A stretch of DNA of 64,000 nucleotides, from assembly GCA_015227615.1 (NCBI GenBank), contig JAALGZ010000001.1, positions 1,178,001 to 1,242,000 of the forward strand, written 5' to 3'. The notes under the pieces were generated by a model that saw nothing but the letters and a program-made list of their open reading frames with translations, ran no database searches and was not told the origin of the DNA. Below, one piece after another: positions 58,201 through 64,000 of this stretch (positions within the stretch are counted from its first letter, which is position 1; each line of letters opens with the position of its first letter). Origin of the DNA: Labyrinthula sp. Ha (taxonomy: Eukaryota > Sar > Bigyra > Labyrinthulida > Labyrinthulaceae). Both the position numbers and the translations under genes were made by a program.

Positions 58201-59158
58201 AAATTGCTTTTTGTGGAAACCAACATAGAATGGGGTGGGCATTTTAAAATTTAATGTAATTCATAGTTGCTGTACATTATAAAAAGATAATACTAGCATT
58301 ACATCCTCCTTTGAGAGGATACAATTGTTGTTGGTAGTCCCAGGTCTAGTTTAGCCTCTCGCTTATGGGAACTAGATCGTTTTGTTCTGGTGACCAACAA
58401 AATTATTACCAGAGTGGTCTGAAAGCTCTCACAAGTGTCAGAAGCTCAATTTACCCTGATGTTGTGTTTTTATACCCACTTCATGTGGGGTAGTTGTGGT
58501 TCCTGATGGCAGCTTCTTTTTCATCGAAGAATTAGAAGCAAAAATACTTTATCTTCATGAAGTAGAGTTTCCGTTTCCGAGCATGACGTTCTCTTAGCCT
58601 TTCGAAGAAATGGGGGTGTACTTATGTGCGATGTCAATAACCTTGTTGAGAATCATCAGCTCAGCTAAAGGTTTAGCCAAGGTTTGTTTGGGGCTTGGAG
58701 CAAGTGAAGAACCAACTCCAATTATAGGCAAAACTTTCCCAGTTCATGACGCTTGAAGAAAGGAAAATAGAGCTTTTTATACCCTAGGTCCTTCCGTATG
58801 CATCTATGAACGTTTAGGATGGGCTTAATGGTTCATTCCTGTTACACTTAACTGTTGTCCTGAGAAAGGAACGCTAATCCAACTTTAAGTGTGCTTTCTT
58901 TCATTAAATCTTTTTAATCATACCAAACAACTCGCAGAAACCTAAGTTTAGAATTGTTAAGGGAGAAACGTGAAACCAGTTTCCGCTTTAATTTTTTTTG
59001 TCTAATACGAAGTTTAGTTTGAAGGTTCTCAGTTACTTTCTATTATTTTTTTAATATATTAGAATTAGTTTAAGTGACCAATGTCTACGTCATTAATAAA
59101 ATAGAATTCTGTACTGAACTTCTGAAGAACTGTAAAAAGTAAAAAATACAATTAAAAG
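52266..59158. other. Long gene-poor stretch
   Basis: About 6.9 kb without a supportable gene, the longest such gap. The part at 52400-53100 is extremely AT-rich and includes a hairpin-forming inverted repeat (listed). The rest is of middling composition with only short frames. Confidence 0.4.
52724..52779. repeat. Perfect 13-bp inverted repeat in AT-rich DNA
   Basis: TATTGGAAGTATT at 52724-52736 and its exact reverse complement at 52767-52779 enclose 30 bases. Imperfect AT pairing extends the stem inward for about nine more bases. It lies about 460 bp upstream of the ROCO start codon. It could be a transcript terminator, a structured element or a small transposon relic. Confidence 0.6.
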
Positions 59159-60979
59159 ATGAATACAAACTTTGACTTAAATGATACAATTGGAGCAAGA
59201 TCAACAGCTAGTGGTCCATCAATACATACAAAAACATCAAATACAAATTCACTTCTGTTTCCACCACCAACAAATTCATTTTCTCAACTTCCTGGTGTTG
59301 GTAGACTAAAAAAGAAACGTATTTCTTATTCTTTCTCTCAATATACAGATGGATTAAGAACAAACTCAATAACTTCAGTTACTTCAAATAGATCTAATTT
59401 TTCATTTATGTCAACAGCTTCCCGTTTACAACGTACAGGTTCATTTATTTCAAACTTCTTACCAAAAGGAAAAGGAGGTGCAACTCAAGCGGATTTAATA
59501 CTTACAAATATACTTGGTAAAATGAAAATAAGAAGTAGACCAGCAGTTATTTTATGTGAGGCAGAAATAATTGAGCAAATGAATTCTCGACAAAAAAGTA
59601 TATCAAAAATACCTAAAGTATCAAAAAAGATGAAACATATTTATATGAAAAATATTTTACCAAATGAAAATAGAGTAAAAGGAAAAAAATATGGACAAGA
59701 TGCACTTTCAATATGTAAATATAAAAATATTGAATGTATTGTTTTATGTGATGGACATGGATATGATGGTACACATATAGCACAAGCTATATCAGTTGTT
59801 TTAAGTTTCAGATTAGTATTGAAACTTAGAGATAAAAAAAAAGGTTCAAGTTTAAATAAACAAGAAATATATGAGTTATTTGGTGAAGTTGAAGAATCAG
59901 TTGTTTATAAAAGTGCAGCAACTTCTGAATTAGATATTGGAACAGTTGTATATTATAAATATAAAGGAAATAAAAAAAAAGGAACTGTTGTAAATTTTAT
60001 AGAAGAAGAACCAAAAGTAACTGTTGTTTTTGAAAGTGGTGAAAGAGAGGTTATATTTGAATATGAACTCTATGTTGAAAGATATTCAGGTGGATGTACT
60101 TGTATAGTATTTTTTACTGATAAAAGTTCTTCTGTTGGAAGAGTTTGTTATTTAGGTGATTCTAGATTAATGATATTAAATGAAGTTAATTTTGTACAAG
60201 AAGAAGAACCACCGAAAAAAGAAGTTATAAGAAGTGAAATACCAAGCATGAGAAACTCTTCTGTTTTTGCACAAGTTAAAAAAATTAAAAAAAAGAAATC
60301 TGGAACTTTGAATAGAAGATATAAACCAACACAAACACCTGTTAAAAGAAAAACTGGAATTAAACAAGCGGCAAATCCTTTAGTTAGAGCAGGTACTTTA
60401 ATAAGAGAAAGCTCTAAAATGTTAGATTTTCGAGTAAGTGGAAGAAATACAACTGGTTCAGCTTTATTTAAAAGTTTTGATCCTGAGAATGATGATGTTC
60501 TTGATAAAGTATTTGGAAGTGAAGAAGAGGTTGGATATTTTAGTCAAATACATAATGTATTTAGTAATATTGAGTTAGCAAGGTTGAAACACTTTAATGG
60601 TTCTGAAAGATATGTAGATAGAGTACTTGGAAGATTAGTTTATGAAAATACAAGTATTGAACCTACAAAAGGTTTTGGCGATGTCAATATGAAAAATGTT
60701 GGATACTCTTCAACTCCTGATGTGTCAGCTATGTTTAAATTAACCAGTGGGAATTTAATTGTAGGAGCAAGTGATGGTTTGTTTAACACAGGGTTGTGGA
60801 GTGATGATGTAGAGATATTGGATTTCATAGCTACAACTTATGAACAGCATGAGTTTGATGATAATGTAGCTAGATTAGTTGGAGAGGTACTTGTGAGCGA
60901 GACTATGAGTAGATTAAAGAAGCGAGTAGACGTTCCACCTGATGACCTTAGCATTTTCGTTTATTGCGTAAAACATTAA
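59159..60979 (+). CDS. PP2C-family phosphatase with Tudor-like insert
   Basis: A 606-residue metal-dependent Ser/Thr phosphatase (PPM). Seen in order: YGQDAL (178-183), the metal-binding DGHG (198-201), SGGCTCIVFF (310-319), YLGDSR (331-336), KGFGD (504-508), GASDGLF (536-542) and PPDDLSIFV (593-601). The last replaces the usual DN pair by DD. Two insertions are unusual. Residues about 259-306 (GTVVYYKYKGNKKKGTVV...VTVVFESGE) look like a Tudor/Agenet beta barrel placed between DGHG and the SGG strand. About 170 residues of basic, low-complexity sequence follow GDSR. The N-terminal 110 residues are Ser/Thr/Asn-rich and disordered. The coding DNA is more AT-rich than other genes here. There is no membrane segment. 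Activity is likely but unproven. Confidence 0.82.
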   Translation: MNTNFDLNDTIGARSTASGPSIHTKTSNTNSLLFPPPTNSFSQLPGVGRLKKKRISYSFSQYTDGLRTNSITSVTSNRSNFSFMSTASRLQRTGSFISNFLPKGKGGATQADLILTNILGKMKIRSRPAVILCEAEIIEQMNSRQKSISKIPKVSKKMKHIYMKNILPNENRVKGKKYGQDALSICKYKNIECIVLCDGHGYDGTHIAQAISVVLSFRLVLKLRDKKKGSSLNKQEIYELFGEVEESVVYKSAATSELDIGTVVYYKYKGNKKKGTVVNFIEEEPKVTVVFESGEREVIFEYELYVERYSGGCTCIVFFTDKSSSVGRVCYLGDSRLMILNEVNFVQEEEPPKKEVIRSEIPSMRNSSVFAQVKKIKKKKSGTLNRRYKPTQTPVKRKTGIKQAANPLVRAGTLIRESSKMLDFRVSGRNTTGSALFKSFDPENDDVLDKVFGSEEEVGYFSQIHNVFSNIELARLKHFNGSERYVDRVLGRLVYENTSIEPTKGFGDVNMKNVGYSSTPDVSAMFKLTSGNLIVGASDGLFNTGLWSDDVEILDFIATTYEQHEFDDNVARLVGEVLVSETMSRLKKRVDVPPDDLSIFVYCVKH

Positions 60980-60998
60980 TTATTTATTTTGTTTTAAA

Positions 60999-61179
60999 TG
61001 CCACGTCATATAGTTATTAATTGTTTTTATATGTTAATGAGTTAAATAACTAAAGATGAATAACATGATATTATTATCATATATAATACAATAGATATAT
61101 ATTAGTTAACATTAGAATTAACATAACATTGAATTTCACCACTATCTTGTTCAAAGTTAAGCATATGCCACGTCATATA
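60999..61179. promoter_or_regulatory. Repeated TGCCACGTCATATA motif between PP2C and MCM10
   Basis: Identical 14-base copies lie at 60999-61012 and 61166-61179; the second ends 30 bases before the MCM10 ATG. The ACGT core resembles bZIP (CRE/ABRE-type) sites. Related CACGTCATTAA lies about 40 bp upstream of the IQ-protein ATG. A regulatory role is inference. Confidence 0.4.
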
Positions 61180-61209
61180 TATGAAATAAAATAAAACCGT
61201 TAAACATAG

Positions 61210-62394
61210 ATGGAATATAATGAATTCGCTCTTATAAAAACTCTGAACGCCAATTCGATAAAGACAAAAAAAGTAATAGAAGGATATAAAGTAATAAATG
61301 TGACAAAAAGAAAAAAGAGAGATTTTGAAACCCTTTCGAATGGAGTATGTTTGTTTGGAACTAATATAACAACTATGAAAACGAAACCGAAACAGATTAA
61401 GGATCTGTTTGACCAAGGAAAAATAACGAACTTGAACAAAGTTGAAACAGGAAAAGGTGTTTTTGGAACAATCTATTATATATCCGCGGAAAAGAAGTCT
61501 AGAATAGGGAACAGCAAATACATTACACTTAAACTTGCAAGTGGGGATTTGAAACACAAACGAAACGTGTTCTTTTTCTTTAAGACAGAAACGGAAAAGA
61601 CAAAATTACTCGAGCAAGTAGGGATTAATTCAGTGGTTCATTTTTATAAGCTATCACTTCAGAAAGGGAATATATCTTTCAGTAACGTTGACTACATCAA
61701 AATCCTTGGTAGAAATGAAAAGCTGCTGATTTGCTCTATCAAAGATTGCAATAAACCTACATATGATAAATCAAAACGATGCTCAAAACATATAAATGCA
61801 GCAATAAGCTCATATCGTAATATTTTATCTATGGAGGAAGAACTGCGACAGACTAGGTTCTTAAATGCAGCGAAACCTCAGAAAAGAAATCATTCATTTC
61901 TGTCAAATGAGGCTTTCAAGAGAAGTCTAAACCTAGGAAAGGTCAAATTAAACTCCTCTAAGCTAACTGATATAAAGGAAATACATAAATTACGAGAGAA
62001 AGAAAACATCAGGCCAAAGACAAAAAAAATAAAACTTTCCACCGAAGAGAAACAGAATATAAGGAATGCAAAAAGTAAATATAAAGATTTAGTAATTAGA
62101 GACAAACTCGTCGAATATGAGAAAATCGAAGCACAAGAACAAAAGAAGGAAACAATAACAGAACTCAAAGTCAAAGGATATTTCTGCAAGACTTGCAAAG
62201 TATTTAAAGAAGGTAAGTGTATATCCCCTGACCACGTGCAAGTTTTCACAACACGAATAAAAAAATTCTTTAGTTGTACACAATGTGGGAATAAAGAATA
62301 TACCTATTCTAAGTTGTTTCCTGTAAAAAACTGTTTTAAGTGTGGAAATATTCAATGGAAGAAAACTTCATGCTACAAAATGTTTACATCATAG
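61210..62394 (+). CDS. MCM10: MCM10 replication initiation factor
   Basis: A 394-residue DNA replication factor that helps activate the CMG helicase and binds single-stranded DNA and polymerase alpha. Residues about 80-165 form the OB-fold; KGVFGTIYYIS and YITLKLASGDL fit this domain. A zinc finger follows, with ligands C180, C191 and H194 in a DC...RCSKH arrangement and a further Cys at 175. The C-terminal zinc ribbon (about 322-390) has FCKTCK, CISPDH, KKFFSCTQCGN and NCFKCGNIQW, matching the human order (LC.HC, KRFFKC.CGN, CSNCG.Y.W). The protein is shorter than human (about 875), lacking an N-terminal coiled-coil region. Its end overlaps the next gene by 11 bases, tail to tail. Confidence 0.92.
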   Translation: MEYNEFALIKTLNANSIKTKKVIEGYKVINVTKRKKRDFETLSNGVCLFGTNITTMKTKPKQIKDLFDQGKITNLNKVETGKGVFGTIYYISAEKKSRIGNSKYITLKLASGDLKHKRNVFFFFKTETEKTKLLEQVGINSVVHFYKLSLQKGNISFSNVDYIKILGRNEKLLICSIKDCNKPTYDKSKRCSKHINAAISSYRNILSMEEELRQTRFLNAAKPQKRNHSFLSNEAFKRSLNLGKVKLNSSKLTDIKEIHKLREKENIRPKTKKIKLSTEEKQNIRNAKSKYKDLVIRDKLVEYEKIEAQEQKKETITELKVKGYFCKTCKVFKEGKCISPDHVQVFTTRIKKFFSCTQCGNKEYTYSKLFPVKNCFKCGNIQWKKTSCYKMFTS

Positions 62395-63328
62395 TTGAAG
62401 TTGAGGTCAAAGAAATTCTGTTGCTTGAATTTAAGCTCATCAACTCTCTTAGATTATTGTTCTCTTTCTCTAGGTTATCAATTTTTTCAAGAAGCTCAAG
62501 TATACCTTGACCTGTTGTTTTTGTTCTTATTTCACGTTTGAATATTTTTCTGCCAGAACCAAATATCTTAGAATATAATTTCTTCCCTTTATTTCTTCTT
62601 CTAGGAAAAAAACGTGAAATTTTGGGTGTAATGGGTTTCTGTTCTTCTTTTTCAATGGACAATAAAATATTCTCTACTCGGGTTTGAATAGACATGTTCT
62701 CAGAACCCGAAATCTGTCGATTATTTTCAACTGTTGTTATACATTTTTCAATTTTTGCAAACAGTTTTTCTAATTTTTCCTCCTTTTGTTTTTCTCTTAC
62801 AAGTAACCTATTCTTTTTCTCCCTTTCTTCTTTTAACATCTCTTCGAGTAAAGAGTTCTTTGTACTATATTCCAAAGTTTTTGCGGACAGTAAACTTTCA
62901 ACTTCTCTTAATTTATTGTACAAACCATTAATTATTTCATTTCTCTCTGAGTAGTTTTCATAATTATGTTCTTTGTTTATGAAACTTGACTTTAGAAGTT
63001 CTGTACAAATCTCTGAATATTTTAAAAACGTAGACATATACTTCAAATAATCAATACGCTTTTCAATTATATTATTATTTTCATCGACAATTACTATATC
63101 ACCTTCCTTACTTATTTGTGTTTGTTTTCCCTGTTTGCCTTTTTTAAAAATAGAGTCATCAGTATTTATTTGAACAGCTGAACCGTTTGGTTTATGAAGC
63201 ACAAATTTAGCAGCACTTGTTTTCAAAGAGTCTGAGGTAAACATATATTGTACTTTAGTTCCATCTGAAAAACTCTTTAAGATTGCTACAGGTTCCTTTT
63301 GCACTTGTTTTATTCTGTCTTCGTCCAT
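62384..63328 (-). CDS. Coiled-coil protein with a beta-rich N-terminal domain, unknown
   Basis: A 314-residue protein that I do not recognise. Residues 12-90 alternate short strands and turns (AILKSFSDGTKVQYMF, KFVLHKPNGSAVQINTDD, GDIVIVDENNNII), suggesting a small beta-sheet domain. Residues about 125-205 and 275-300 are strong coiled coils (LKEEREKKNRLLVREKQK). Between them lies a basic segment (PKISRFFPRRRNKGKK). The ending is Ser/Thr-rich. Such a layout is common among centriolar, ciliary and spindle proteins, but nothing specific points there. The ATG is at 63328; the stop lies within the MCM10 3' end on the opposite strand. Confidence 0.7.
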   Translation of the reverse strand: MDEDRIKQVQKEPVAILKSFSDGTKVQYMFTSDSLKTSAAKFVLHKPNGSAVQINTDDSIFKKGKQGKQTQISKEGDIVIVDENNNIIEKRIDYLKYMSTFLKYSEICTELLKSSFINKEHNYENYSERNEIINGLYNKLREVESLLSAKTLEYSTKNSLLEEMLKEEREKKNRLLVREKQKEEKLEKLFAKIEKCITTVENNRQISGSENMSIQTRVENILLSIEKEEQKPITPKISRFFPRRRNKGKKLYSKIFGSGRKIFKREIRTKTTGQGILELLEKIDNLEKENNNLRELMSLNSSNRISLTSTSTMM

Positions 63329-64000
63329 ACTTCCTATTTGCGAATAAACTCTAGAATTGATTCGTATAACAAACCAATCAGATTGTTCGGTTCGTTTTTA
63401 CTCTCGATGGAAATACAAGCTAGTGGGGCATTACTACAGTGGCATTCCAGTGAAGTTAATACGAGGGTCGGATTTTTTTCACTCCGAAGTTTCTCATGTC
63501 ACTATTTTCATTGGCTCTTTTAAAATATCCCAAAATTAAATAACAAAATTCCGAAATCAAAATAAAAGCTAGTAATAAAGATAAAAGTCGAAAGATCAAT
63601 GTAGCTTCATTTAAAATGAAGGGGAGAAAAAGAAAAATATCTAAGGTATAATCATTTGTGGCCAGGTATATAAATATTACGTGTTTTGTTATGGGTTTGA
63701 CAAAATATGAGCATATTAAAGTTTAAAGCGGACTAAAAAATCCAAGTCTTACTACACACATATCACGGAAGTCAACTTAAGAAGAAGAAGAAGAACTCCC
63801 GCATTAGCTAAAGATCAAGGAACACCTCTATTCACTGTGATGTTACCTACTGGGATAAACCATATGCAACAAAAATTTTCGAGAATATTTTCAAAAAAAT
63901 CCGAAGTTAAAAATATCAAGGATTTAATAGTCAAGGCTTGGATATAGTATGCACACATAAGACAAAGGGTTTTCTGATTGATGTGTGGGCATGGGAATCA
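63329..64000. other. Right-edge stretch, possible start of another gene
   Basis: A short frame from the ATG at 63616 (MKGRKRKISK) stops at a GTATAA donor-like site, and an open frame of about 80 codons ends at TAG 63945-63947. A single longer intron could join them, but its size would not fit the 27-31 nt norm of this window. I list it as unresolved. Confidence 0.25.

Noticed and set aside
63616-63947. Start of a further gene with a weak likeness to the eRF1 N-terminal domain
   Set aside because: It needs one intron far outside the 27-31 nt range, and the likeness is limited to a few residues. It may resolve once the sequence beyond 64000 is seen.

Overview
The window is nuclear DNA of a eukaryote that I cannot place to a genus. 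All three standard stop codons end recognisable genes, the DNA is AT-rich, and protein genes carry spliceosomal GT-AG introns of extraordinary brevity: all twelve introns I could resolve are 27-31 nt. The gene set includes a plant-type complex I subunit (NDUFB2), so respiring mitochondria are expected. It also includes IFT22 and a TOG-domain protein, which imply a cilium or flagellum. A free-living flagellated protist is the best guess; this is inference, not a taxonomic assignment.

Layout. Compact gene islands alternate with long stretches where I find no convincing gene. Island 1 (1-1134) holds the end of an unknown gene, a TAF7-like gene and NDUFB2. From 5466 to 15223 runs a tandem satellite of about 27.6 copies of a 353-bp monomer. 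Island 2 (15995-21877) holds METTL13, a cysteine-rich membrane protein, an ALDH6-type dehydrogenase and an IQ/coiled-coil protein. Island 3 (26928-32217) holds a protein that joins a PP2A B56-like HEAT domain to a protein kinase, a TOG protein and GAPDH. Island 4 (37473-38776) holds IFT22 and a four-finger C2H2 factor. Island 5 (40876-45617) holds a small prefoldin/UXT-like protein, a large ZIP4/SPO22-like protein and a BAP31-like ER protein. Island 6 (49844-52265) is an LRR-Roc-COR (ROCO) gene whose leucine-rich repeats are each an exon. Island 7 (59159-63328) holds a PP2C phosphatase with a Tudor-like insert, MCM10 and a coiled-coil protein. Inside islands, genes are packed with tens of bases between them, and several ends overlap.

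The genes are ordinary housekeeping, signalling and cytoskeletal functions with no operon-like common pathway. The most notable item is the single-frame B56-kinase fusion, which places a PP2A-targeting scaffold and a kinase on one chain. A second is the near-uniform mini-intron size, and in the ROCO gene the match of intron position to repeat boundary. One 33-base block inside the satellite (13806-13838) is a base-by-base chimera of satellite and the Nextera sequencing adapter, so it is an assembly or polishing artefact and not biology.
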